Positions 1-12,335 of a stretch of DNA of 64,000 nt are shown one piece after another. Below the pieces are notes generated by a model. It had not been told where the DNA came from, did not search any database, and saw nothing but the letters and a program-made list of their open reading frames with translations. A program made the position numbers and the translations under genes. This DNA is from Elephas maximus indicus (Eukaryota; Chordata; Mammalia; Proboscidea; Elephantidae), in NCBI RefSeq assembly GCF_024166365.1, contig NC_064831.1, forward strand, positions 29,626,768 to 29,690,767. The letters run 5' to 3'. How positions within the stretch are numbered: the first letter of the stretch is position 1; each line of letters begins with the position of its first letter.

Positions 1-220
1 AATAACCCAAATAAGAAATGAGATGGGCAATATTACAACAGACCCAACAGAAATTAAAAGAATCATATCAGATTACTATAAAAAATTGTACTCTAACAAA
101 TTTGAAAACCTAGAAGAAATGGGTGAATTCCTAGAAACACACTACCTACCTAAACTAACACAAACAGAGGTAGAACAACTAAATAGACCCATAACCAAAG
201 AAGACATAGAAAAGGTTAGG
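1..220 (+). mobile_element. Outer L1, part of ORF2 (left part)
   Basis: ORF2 sequence of an L1 that began before the window. The translated stretch contains the L1 segment [20 protein letters not shown] and EQLNRPITKEDIEKV, upstream of the reverse-transcriptase core. The element is interrupted at 221-236 by a younger full-length L1 and resumes at 7628. Confidence 0.95.
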
Positions 221-522
221 AAAAAAACTCCCAATAGGAGGCGGGGCCAAGATGGCGGACTAGGTAGACGCTACCTCGGATCCCTCTTGCAACACAGACT
301 CAGAAAAACAAGTGAATCGATCACATACATAACAATCTACGAACCCTGAACAACAAACACAGATTTAGAGATGGAGAACGAACAAATACGGGGAAGCAGC
401 GATTGTTTTCAGAGCCTGGAGCCGGCGTACCAGTCAGGTAACCTTCGGCACCCGAGTTAGGGCAGAGCCCAGGGGAGCAGACGGCACAAACAAGGGGCCC
501 AGCCCTAGCCCCCGAACTCACT

Positions 523-1045
523 CCGGGAGGGGGCCCAGCCGGTTCGCGTGGACGGCATGGCGACGCAGCCGGTGGGAGAAGTCCCCGGGAGGCAGTGACT
601 GGTCTTGGAGCGGGGAGAGCAGCGTCCCAGCAGGGGAACCGTCCCGCCGGGATTTTTGGCTGGGCGCAGGCACGGTACAAGCACAGAGAGCTGCTCCGCT
701 CCCCTGGACTAACCCCGGGAGGGGGCCCAGCCGGTTCGCGTGGGCGGTGTGGCGACTCAGCCAGTGGGAGAAGTCCCCGGGAGGCAGCAACTGGTCTTGG
801 AGCGGGGAGAGCAGCATCCCAGCCGGGACACGCGGTCACGGCACAAGCACGGGGAGCTGCTCCACTCACCTGAACTAACCCCGGGAGGGGGCCCAGCCGG
901 TTAGCGGGGGCGGCATGGCCACGCGGCTGGCGGGACGACAAGTCCCCGGGAGCAGCGACTGATTTTGGAGTCGAGAGTGCACCGTCCCAGCAGGGGAACC
1001 TTGACGTTGGGCGGGGGGCTGGCAGCGGAGGATCTGACCGTGAGT
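523..1045 (+). repeat. Tandem monomers in L1 5'UTR (three copies)
   Basis: GC-rich units each starting with ccgggagggggcccagccgg at 523, 715 and 881 (spacings 192 and 166 bp). All share downstream blocks such as gtccccggga and ggagcgggga, the last copy being more diverged. L1 promoters built from tandem units are known in mouse; here their role is inferred. Confidence 0.9.
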
Positions 1046-1319
1046 TCAGCGGGCCAGACCCCCCGGGGGCAATCTCCACACAGCCAGCACACATAGGCGA
1101 CGCGCCCCGCGGGAATCTCAGATATAATAGTCATTCCAAGCAAGAGAAGCAACTCTGGCTATATTCTGAGGTGCTACTCTCCTATCTCTCTGTTCCCTCC
1201 CCCACCCTCCCCAGGCGGCTTCATTAACATCTGAATTGCCTGAGCCAGAGGGAGAACTCTGATAGGGATCTGACTGCATTTTTTTTAGCGGATTTTCTGG
1301 AAAAACTAGTTTCCCAGTG

Positions 1320-2337
1320 ATGGCTCGGAGACAGCAGTCCATATCAAACCACATAAAGAAGCAGACCATGACAGCTTCTCCAACCCCCCAAACAAAAGAA
1401 TCAAAATCTTTCCCAAATGAAGATACAATCCTGGAATTATCAGATACAGAATACAAAAAACTAATTTACAGAATGCTTCAAGACATCAGAAATGAAATAA
1501 GGCAAACTGCAGAAAAAGCCAAGGAACACACTGATAAAACTGTTGAAGAACTCAAAAAGATTATTCAAGAACATAGTGGAAAAATTAATAAGTTGCAAGA
1601 ATCCATAGAGAGACAGCATGTAGAAATCTAAAAGATTAACAATAAAATTACAGAATTAGACAACGCAATAGGAAGTCAGAGGAGCAGACTCGAGCAATTA
1701 GAATGCAGACTGGGACATCTGGAGGACCAGGGAATTAACACCAACATAGCTGGAAAAAAATCAGATAAAAGAATTTAAAAAAATGAAGAAACCCTAAGAA
1801 TCATGTGGGACTCTATCAAGAAGGATAACTTGCAGGTGATTGGAGTCCCAGAACAGGGAGGGGGGGACAGAAAACACAGAGAAAATAGTTGAAGAACTCC
1901 TGACACAAAACTTCCCTGACATGATGAAAGACGAAAGGATATCTATCCAAGATGCTCATCGAACCCCATTTAAGATTGATCCAAAAAGAAAAACACCAAG
2001 ACATATTATCATCAAACTCGCCAAAACCAAACATAAAGAGAAAATTTTAAAAGCAGCCAGGGAGAAAAGAAAGGTTTCCTTCAAGGGAGAATCAATAAGA
2101 ATAAGTTCAGACTACTCAGCAGAAACCATGCAGGCAAGAAGGGACTGGAACGACATATACAGAGCACTGAAGGAGAAAAACTGCCAGCCAACGATCATAT
2201 ATCCAGCAAAACTCTCTCTGAAATATGAAGGCGAAATTAAGATATTTACAGATAAACACAAGTTTAGAGAATTTGCAAAAACCAAACCAAAGCTACAAGA
2301 AATACTAAAGGATATTGTTTGGTCAGAAAACCAATAA
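1320..2337 (+). pseudogene. L1 ORF1 of the nested element, degraded
   Basis: ORF1 encodes the RNA-binding chaperone of the L1 particle. The ATG at 1320 is followed by a coiled-coil-like stretch rich in K, E and Q. A TAA at 1629-1631 interrupts the frame, another stop lies near 1777, and the G run near 1860-1866 marks a frameshift. The C-terminal RNA-binding half is then open to 2337 and contains the stretch RISSDYSAETMQARRDW. The full protein cannot be made from this copy. Confidence 0.9.
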
Positions 2338-2796
2338 TATCAGATACCAGCACAACACAAGGTCACAAAACAGAACGACCTGATATCAACTCAAATAGGG
2401 AAATCACAAAAACAAACAAATTAAGATTAATTAAAAAAAAAATACACATAACAGGGAATCATGGAAGTCAATAGGTAAAAGATCACAATAATCAAAAAAG
2501 AGGGACTAAATACAGGAGGCATTGAACTGCCATATGGAGAGTGATACAAGGCGATATAGAACAATACAAGTTAGGTTTTTACTTAGAAAAATAGGGGTAA
2601 ATAATAAGGTAACCAGAAAAAGGTATAACAACTCCATAACTCAAGATAAAAACCAAGAAAAACATAACGACTCAACTAACATAAAGTCAAACACTATGAA
2701 AATAAGGATCTCACAATTTACTAAGAAAAACGTCTCAGCACAACAAAGTATGTGGAAAAATGAAATTGTCAACAACACACATAAAAAGGCATCAAA

Positions 2797-5700
2797 ATGA
2801 CAGCACTAAAAACTTATTTATCTCTAATTACGCTGAATGTAAATGGATTAAATGCACCAATAAAGAGACAGAGAGTCACGGACTGGATAAAGAAACACGA
2901 TCCATCTATATGCTGCCTACAAGAGACACACCTTAGACTTAGAGACACAAACAAACTAAAACTCAAAGGATGGAAAAAAATATATCAAGCAAACAATAAG
3001 CAAAAAAGAAGAGGAGTAGCAATATTAATTTCTGACAAAATAGACTTTAGACTTAAATCCACCACAAAGGATAAAGAAGGACACTATATAATGATAAAAG
3101 GGACAATTGATCAGGAAGACATAACCATATTAAATATTTATGCACCCAATGACAGGGTTGCAAGATACATAAATCAAATTTTAACAGAATTGAAAAGTGA
3201 GATAGACACCTCCACAATCATAGTAGGAGACTTCAACACACCACTTTCGGAGAAGGACAGGACATCCAGTAAGAAGCTCAATAGAGACACGGAAGACCTA
3301 CTTACAACAATCAACCAACTTGACCTCATTGACTTATACAGAACTCTCCACCCAACTGCTGCAAAGTATACTTTTTTTTCTAGCACACACGGAACATTCT
3401 CTAGAATAGACCACATATTAGGTCATAAAACAAACCTTTGTAGAGTCCAAAACATCGAAATATTACAAAGCATCTTCTCAGACCACAAGGCAATAAAACT
3501 AGAAATCAATAACAGAAAAACTAGGGAAAAGAAATCAAATACTTGGAAAATGAACAATACCCTCCTGAAAAAAGACTGAGTTACAGAAGACATCAAGGAG
3601 GGAATAAGGAAATTCATAGAATGCAACGAGAATGAAAATACTTCCTATCAAAACCTCTGGGATACAGCAAAAGCAGTGCTCAGAGGCCAATTTATATTGA
3701 TAAATGCACACATACAAAAAGAAGAAAGAGCCAAAAGCAGAGAACTGTCCCTACAACTTGAATATAAAGTGAGCAACAAAAGAATCCATCAGGCACCAGA
3801 AGAAAACAAATCATAAAAATTAGAGCTGAACTAAATAAATTAGAGAACAGAAAAACAATTGAAAGAATTAACAAAGCCAAAAGCTGGTTCTTTGAAAAAA
3901 TTAACAAAATTGATAAACCATTGCCTAGACTGACTAAAGAAATACAGGAAAGGAAACAAATAACCCAAATAAGAAACGAGAAGGACCACATCACAACAGA
4001 ACCAAATGAAATTAAAAGAATCATTTCAGATTACTACGAAAAATTGTACTCTAACAAATTTGCAAACCTAGAAGAAATGGATGAATTCCTGGACAAACAC
4101 TACCTACCTAAACTAACACATTCAGAAGTAGAACAACTAAATAGACCCATAACAAAAAGAGAGATTGAAACGGTAATCAAAAAACTCCCCCCAAAAAAAA
4201 AGCCCTGGCCCGGGCGGCTTCACTGCAGAGTTCTACCAAACTTTCAGAAAAGAGTTAACACCACTACTACTGAAGGTATTTCAAAGCATAGAAAATGACG
4301 GAATACTACCCAACTCATTCTATGAAGCCTCCATCTCCCTGATACCAAAACCAGGTAAAGACATTACAAAAAAAGAAAATTATAGACCTATATCCCTCAT
4401 GAACATAGATGCAAAAATCCTCAACAAAATTCTAGCCAATAGAATCCAAGAACACATCAAAAAAATAATTCACCCTGATCAAGTGGGATTTATACCAGGT
4501 ATGCAAGGTTGGTTTAATATCAGAAAAACCATTAATGTAATCCATCACATAAATAAAACAAAAGACAAAAACCACATGATCTTATCAATTGATGCAGAAA
4601 AGGCATTTGACAAAGTCCAACACCCATTCATGATAAAAACTCTTACCAAAATAGGAATTGAAGGAAAATTCCTCAACATAATAAAGGGCATCTATGCAAA
4701 GCCAACAGCCAATATCACTCTAAATGGAGAGAACCTGAAAGCATTTCCCTTGAGAACGGGAACCAGACAAGGATGCCCTTTATCACCGCTCTTATTCGAC
4801 ATCGTGCTTGAAGTCCTAGCCAGGGCAATTAGGCTAGACAAAGAAATAAAAGGTATCCGGATTGGCAAGGAGGAAGTAAAGTTATCACTATTTGCAGATG
4901 ACATGATCTTTTACACAGAAAACCCTAAGGAATCCTCCAGAAAACTACTGAAACTAATAGAAGAGTTTGGCAGAGTCTCAGGTTATAAAATAAACATACA
5001 AAAATCAGTTGGATTCCTCTACATCAACAAAAAGAACACCGAAGAGGAAATAACCAAATCAATACCATTCACAGTAGCCACCAAGAAGATAAAATACTTA
5101 GGAATAAATCTTACGAAGGATGTAAAAGACATATACAAAGAAAACTACAAAGCTCTACTACAAGAAATTCAAAAGGACATACTTAAGTGGAAAAACATAC
5201 CTTGCTCATGGATAGGAAGACTTAACACAGTAAAAATGTCTATTCTACCAAAAGCCATCTATACATATAACGCACTTCCGATCCAAATTCCAATGTCATA
5301 TTTTAAGGGGATAGAGAAACAAATCACCAATTTCATATGGAAGAGAAAGAAGCCCTGGATAAGCAAAGCATTACTGAAAAAGAAGAAGAAAGTGGGAGGC
5401 CTCACTCTACCTGATTTCAGAAGCTATTATACAGCCACAGTAGTCAAAACAGCCTGGTACTGGTACAACAACAGGCACATAGACCAATGGAACAGAATTG
5501 AGAACCCAGATATAAATCCATCCACACATGAGCAGCTGATATTTGACAAAGGAACAGTGTCAGTTAATTGGGGAAAAGATAGTCTTTTTAACAAATGGTG
5601 CTGGCATAATTGGATATCCATTTGCAAAAAAATGAAACAGGACCCATACCTCACACCAAGCACAAAAACTAACTCCAAGTGGATCAAAGACCTAAACATA

Positions 5701-6609
5701 AAGACTAAAACTATAAAGATCATGGAAGAAAAAATAGGGACAACCCTAGGAGCCCTAATACAAGGCATAAACAGAATACAAAACATTACCAAAAATGATG
5801 AAGAGAAACCCAATAACTGGGAGCTCCTAAAAATCAAACACCTATGCTCATCTAAAGACTTCACCAAAAGAGTAAAAAGACCACCTACAGACTGAGAAAG
5901 AATTCTCAGCTATGACATCTCCGACCAGCGCCTGATCTCTAAAATCTACATGATTATGTCAAAACTCAACCACAAAAAGACAAACAACCCAATCAAGAAG
6001 TGGGCAAAGGATATGAACACACATTTCACTAAAGAAGATATTCAGGCAGCCAACAGATACATGAGAAAATGCTCTCGATCATTAGCCATTAGAGAAATGC
6101 AAATTAAAACTACGATGAGATTCCATCTCACACCAACAAGGCTGGCATTAATCCAAAAAACACAAAATAATAAATGTTGGAGAGACTGCGGAGAGATTGG
6201 AACTCTTATACACTGCTGGTGGGAATGTAAAATGGTACAACCACTTTGGAAATCTATCTGGCGTTATCTTAAACAGTTAGAAATAGAACTACCATACAAC
6301 CCAGAAATCCCACTCCTCGGAATATACCCTAGAGATACAAGAGCCTTAACACAAACAGATATATACACACCCATGTTTATTGCAGCTCTGTTTACAATAG
6401 CAAAAAGCTGGAAGCAACCAAGGTGTCCATCAACGGATGAATGGGTAAATAAATTGTGGTATATTCACACAATGGAATACTACGCATCGATAAAGAACAG
6501 TGACGAATCTCTGAAACATTTCATAACATGGAGGAACCTGGAAGGCATTATGCTGAGCGAAATTAGTCAGAGGCAAAAGGACAAATATTGTGTAAGACCA
6601 CTATTATAA
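2797..6609 (+). pseudogene. L1 ORF2 (endonuclease and RT) of the nested element, degraded
   Basis: The ATG at 2797 opens the APE-type endonuclease domain (LNVNGLNAPIKRQRV, CLQETHL, GDFNTPLS, RIDHILG, SDHKAI), which ends at a TGA at 3577-3579 where related copies have a Trp codon. From about 3580 to 4210 the frame is shifted twice. From about 4210 to 5892 the RT domain is open with [13 protein letters not shown] and the catalytic FADDM (about 4891-4905). A second TGA at 5893-5895 again replaces a Trp. The C-terminal Cys-rich segment ([14 protein letters not shown]) is open to 6609. Thus two nonsense and at least two frameshift lesions. Confidence 0.93.
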
Positions 6610-7600
6610 GATCTTGAGAAAGAGTAAAAACTGAGAAGAACACATACTTTTGTGGTTACGAAGGGGGGAGGGAGAGAGGGAGGGAGAGGGTTTTTTATTG
6701 ATTAATCAGTAGATAAGAACTGCTTTAGGTGAAGGGAAAGACAACACTCAATACATGGAAGGTCAGCTCAATTGGACTGGACCAAAAGCAAAGAAGTTTC
6801 CGGGATAGAATGAATGCTTCAAAGGTCAGCGGAGCAAGGGCGGGGGTCTGGGGACCATGGTTTGAGGGGACTTCTAAGTCAATTGGCAAAATAATTCTAT
6901 TATGAAAACATTCTGCATCCCACTTTGAAATGTGGCGTCTGGGGTCTTAAATGCTAACAAGCGGCCATCTAAGATGCATCAATTGGTCTCAACCCACCTG
7001 GAGCAAAGGAGAATGAAGAACACCAAGGTCACACGACAACTAAGAGCCTAAGATACAGAAAGGGCCACATGAACCAGAGACCTACATCATCCTGAGACCA
7101 GAAGAACTAGTTGGTGCTCAGCCACAATTGATGACTGCCCTGACAGGGAGCACAACAGAGAACTCCTGAGGGAGCAGGAGATCAGTGGGATGCAGACCCC
7201 AAATTCTCATAAAAAGACCATACTTAATGGTCTGACTGAGACTAGAGGAATCCCGGCAGCCATGGTCCCCAGACCTTCTGTTGGCACAGGACAGGAACCA
7301 TCCCCGAAGACAACTCATCAGACATGAAAGGGACTGGACAGTGGGTGGGAGAGAGATGCTGATGAAGATTGAGCTAATTATATCAGGTGGACACTTGAGA
7401 TTGTGTTGGCGACATTTGTCTGGAGTGGGGATGGGAGGATAGAGAGAGAGGGAAGCTGGCAAAATTGTCACGAAAGGAGAGACTGAAAGGGCTGACTCAA
7501 TAGGGGGAGAGCAAGTGGGAGTACGGAGTAAGATGTATGTAAACTTATATGTGACAGACTGACTGGATTTGTAAACGTTCACTTGAAGCTTAATAAAAGT
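6610..7600 (+). other. L1 3'UTR with G-rich polypurine tract
   Basis: About 1 kb after the ORF2 stop, with a run of G-rich purines at 6662-6690 and AATAAA at 7592-7597. The same layout recurs in the other L1 copies in the window. Confidence 0.85.
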
Positions 7601-7627
7601 TAAAAAAAAAAAAAAAAACTCCCAATA

Positions 7628-10019
7628 AAAAAAAGCCCTGGCATGGACAGCTTCACTGCAGAGTTCTACCAAACTTTCAGAGAAGAGTTAACACTACTAC
7701 TACTAAAGGTATTTCAGAGCATAGAAAAGGACAGAATACTCCCAAACTCATTCTATGAAGCCAGCATATCCCTGATACCAAAAGCAGGTAAAGACACCAC
7801 AAAAAAGTTTGTTGATTGTGACATTTAATTTTATTTTTATCTCTCATGAACTTAGATGCAGAAATCCTCAACAAAATTCTAACCAATAGAATTCAACAAC
7901 ACATCAAAAAAAATAATTCACCATGACCAAGTGGGACTCATACCAGGTATGCAGGGATGGTTCAACATTAGAAAAACAATTAATGTAACCCATCATATAA
8001 ATAAAACAAAAGACAAGAACCACATGATTTTATCAATCTATGCAGAAAAGGCATTTGACAAAGTTCAACACCCATTCATGATAAAAACTCTCAGCGAAAT
8101 AGGAATAGAAGGAAAATTCCTCGGTACAATAAAGGTCATTTATACAAAGCCAAGAGCCAACACCATCCTAAATGGAGAGAGTTTGAAAGCATTCTTCTTA
8201 AGAACAGGAACCAGACAAGGATGCCCTTTATCACCACTCTTATTCAACATTGTGCTGGAGGTCCTAGCCAGAGCAATTAGGCTAGATAAAGAAATAAAGG
8301 GCGTCCAGATTGGTAAGGAAGAAGTAAAAGTACCTCTATTTGCTGATGACATGATCTTATACACAGAAAACCCCAAAAACTCCTCAAGGAAGCTACTGAA
8401 ACTAGTAGAAGAGTTCAGCAAAGCATCAGGATACAAGATAAACATACAAAAATCAGTTGGATTCCCCTACACCAACAAAAAGAACATCGAGGAAATCACC
8501 AAATCAATACCATTTACAGTAGCCCCCAAGAAGATAATATACTTAGGAATAAATCTTACTGGAGATGTAAAAGACCTATATAAAGAAAACTACAAGAAAC
8601 CAAAAGAGACCTACATAAGTGGAAAAACATACCTTGCTCATGGATAGGAAGACTTAACATTGTAAAAATGTCTATTCTACCAAAATCCATCTATGGATAC
8701 AATGCAATTCTGATCCAAATTCAAATGACATTTTTTAATGGGATGGAGAAACAAATCACCAACTTCATATGGAAGGCTCAGATAAGTGAAGCATTACTGA
8801 AAAAGAAGAAGAAAGTGGGAGGCCTCACTCTACCTGATTTTAGAACCTATTATACTGCCACAGTAGTCAAACCAGCCTGGTACTGATACAACAACAGATA
8901 CACAGACCAATGGGTCGGAATTGAGAATCCAGACATAAATCCATCCACAGATGAGCAGCTGATATTTGACAAAGGCCCAAAGTCTCTTAAATGGGGAAAA
9001 GACAGTCTCTTTAACAAATGGTGCTGACATAACTGGATATCCATCTGCAAAAAATGAAACAGGACCCATCAAGCACAAAAACTAACTCAAAATGAATCAA
9101 AGACCTAAATATAAAATCTAAAATGATAAAGATCATGGAAGAAAAAATAGGGACGTTAGGAGCCCTAATACATGTCATAAACAGTATACAAAACATTACT
9201 AAAAATGCAGAAAAGAAACTAGATAACTGGGAGCTCCTAAAAATCAAACACTTATGCTCATTCAAGGACTTCACCAAAAGAGTAAAAAGGCTACCTACAA
9301 ACTGGGAAATAGTTTTTAGCTGTGACATTTCCGATCAGCACCTGATCTCTAAAATCTACATGATACTGCAAAAACTCAACTACAAAAAGACAAACAACCC
9401 AATTAAAAAATGGGCAAAAGATACGAATAGGCATGTCACTAAAGAAGATGTTCAGGCTGCTAACAAATACATGAGGAAATGCTCACGATCATTAGCCATT
9501 AGAGAAATACAAATCAAAACTACAAAGAGATTCCATCTCACTCCAACAAGGCTGGCATTAATCCAAAAAACACAAAATAATAACTGTTGGAGAGGTTGTG
9601 GAGAGATTGGAACACTTATACACTGCTGGTGGGAATGTAAAAAGGTACAACCACTTTGGAAATTGATTTTGCACTTCCTTAAAAGACCAGAAAAAGAACT
9701 ACCATACAATCCAGTAATCCCACTCCTTGGAATATATCCTAGAGAAACAAGAGCCTGTATACGAACAGATATATGCACACCCATGTTCACTGCAGCACTG
9801 TTTACAATAGCAAAAAGATGGAAGCAACCAAGGTGCCCATCAATGGATGAATGGATAAATAAATTATGGTATATTCACACAATGGAATACTATGCATCAA
9901 AAAAGAACAGTGATGAATCTGTGAAACATTTCATAACATGGAGAAATCTGGAAGACATTATGCTGAGTGAAATTAGTCAGTTGCAAAAGGACAAATATTA
10001 TATAAGACCACTATTGTAA
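7628..10019 (+). pseudogene. Outer L1 ORF2 (reverse transcriptase), degraded
   Basis: Encodes the L1 endonuclease/reverse-transcriptase polyprotein, here from just before the RT core to the C-terminus. Visible motifs are [15 protein letters not shown], the catalytic FADDM (about 8339-8353) and the C-terminal Cys-rich stretch [14 protein letters not shown]. Lesions: a patch at about 7803-7845 does not match other L1 copies, an internal deletion near 8600 puts a stop at 8645-8647, and there are more stops and small deletions to 9122. From 9123 to 10019 a 298-codon C-terminal frame is open. Not functional. Confidence 0.9.
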
Positions 10020-11028
10020 GAACTGGAGAAATAGTTTAAACAGAGAAAAAAATTTTTTTTTGATGGTTGTGAGAGGGGGGAGGGAGGAAAGAGGGAGAGC
10101 GGTTTTCACTAATTAGAAAGTAGATAAGTTTTATTTTCGGTGAAGGGAAAGACAACACACAATACACGAGAGGTCAACACAACTGGACTACACCAAAAGC
10201 AGTTTCCTGAACAAACTGAATGCTTCGAAGGCCAGAGAAGCAGGGGCGGGGATTTGGGCACCATGGCTTCAGGGGACATCTAAGTCAATTGGCATAATAA
10301 AATATATTAAGAAAACATTCTGCATCCCACTTTGGAGAGTGGTGTCTGGAGTCTTAAATGCTAGCAAGTGGCCATCTAAGATGCATCAATTGGTCTCAAC
10401 CCACGTGGAGCAAGGAAAAATGAAGAACACCAAAGACACAAGGTAACTACAAGCCTAAGAGACAGAAAGTACCACATAAACCAGAGGCTACATTAGCCTG
10501 AGACCAGAAGAACTAGATGGTGCCCAGCTACAACCGATGACTGCCCTGACAGGGAACACAACAGAGAACCCCTAAGGGAGCAGGAGAGCAGTGGGATGCA
10601 GACTCCAAATTCTCGTAAAAAGACCAGGCTTAATAGTCAGACTGGGACTAGAAGGACCCCAGAGGTCATGGTTCCCAGACCTTCTGTTAGCCCAAGACAG
10701 GAACCATTCCGCAGGCCAACTCTTCAGACAGGGATTGGACTGGAATATGGGATGGAAAATGATACTGGTGAAGAACCGGCTTCTTGGATCAAGTAGACAC
10801 GAGACTGTGTTGACATCTCCTGTCTGGAGGCAAGATGAGAGGGCAGAGGAGTCCAGAAGCTGCCCGAATGGACACAAGGAGAGAGAGTGGAAGGAAGAAG
10901 TGTGCTGTCTCATTAGGGGGAGAGCAATTAGTAGTGTATAGCAAGGAGTATATAAATTTTTGTGTGAGAGACTGACTTGAGTTGTAAACTTTCACTTAGA
11001 GCACAATAAAAATTAATTTTTAAAAATC
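7628..11028 (+). mobile_element. Outer L1, rest of ORF2, 3'UTR and tail (right part)
   Basis: Continues the L1 of 1-220 after the nested insertion. ORF2 runs to 10019 in broken pieces, followed by a roughly 1-kb 3'UTR with a G-rich polypurine tract (about 10073-10104) and an AATAAA at 11005-11010 near its 3' end. Confidence 0.95.
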
Positions 11029-11659
<631 letters not shown>

Positions 11660-11855
11660 AGGTTGATGCAAATGGTTAAGCGCTCAGCTACTAACCAAAA
11701 GGTTAGTGGTTCAAATCCACCCAGAGGCACCTCAAAAGAAAGGCCTGGTGATCTGCTTCCAAAAGATCACAGCCATTAAAACCCTATGGAGTACAGGTTT
11801 ACCCTGAAACACTTGGGGCCGTCATGAGGCAGAATCCACTGGGCCTCAGATGGTT
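11660..11855 (+). mobile_element. AfroSINE, long-body form
   Basis: tRNA-like head with atggttaagcgctcagct and box B ggttcaaatcc, then the body gtgatctgcttcc and cacagcc, and a diverged tail. Old copy, no clear duplication seen. Confidence 0.85.
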
Positions 11856-12204
11856 ATTTTAATATCTTCTCATTAGTTCAACATCTTCAGAGAAGTCGGT
11901 AGAAATTGTTAGGTCCTCTATGGTTAAAGATAGGGTCTTTTCTGCTTTATGTGCTTGGAACCATGTGATGTTTGGGCACAGAGGGAATTACCCGCAAAGC
12001 CTCTGACACCAGGTGCCATGGGTCCCTCTGTGGGCCAAGTTGCACTGAGCCTCCTGGGGCTGCCAAAAGCACTCACCCGACTCCAGGATCTGCTGTACAC
12101 ACACACATACGCGCATGTACATTCTATTGCCTTACTTTGCTTTCAGTTTCTTCATAGCATTTATCAACATCTGAAATTATACTATAGACGTAATTTGTTT
12201 ATTG

Positions 12205-12335
12205 TTTGTCTTCCCCACTAGTTTCACAAACTGAATTTTGTTTGGTTTGCTCTCTACCATTTCCACAGCACTTAGAACAGTGCTTGGCACATAGTAAGCA
12301 CTCAATAAATATTTGTTAAAAGAATGATTTAATCC
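12205..12335 (+). mobile_element. L2 LINE 3' end
   Basis: Contains the typical end gcttggcacatagtaagc followed by actcaataaatatttgtt. Confidence 0.8.

Larger units (their letters stand above)
237..7611 (+). mobile_element. Full-length L1 nested in the outer L1
   Basis: Begins with ggaggcggggccaagatggc, a typical L1 5' end, and ends in an AATAAA (7592-7597) and poly(A). It is bounded by a perfect 16-bp direct repeat, aaaaaaactcccaata, at 221-236 and 7612-7627. The layout is 5'UTR 237-1319, ORF1 1320-2337, spacer 2338-2796, ORF2 2797-6609, 3'UTR 6610-7600. Both ORFs carry nonsense and frameshift mutations, so the element is dead, although its duplications are still identical. Confidence 0.97.

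Noticed and set aside
523-1045. CRISPR-like regular repeats
   Set aside because: Units are long, adjacent and unequal and lie in an L1 5'UTR of a mammalian genome.
2797-6609. Active L1 candidate
   Set aside because: ORF2 has TGA at 3577-3579 and 5893-5895 plus frameshifts, and ORF1 has a TAA at 1629-1631; it cannot move on its own.
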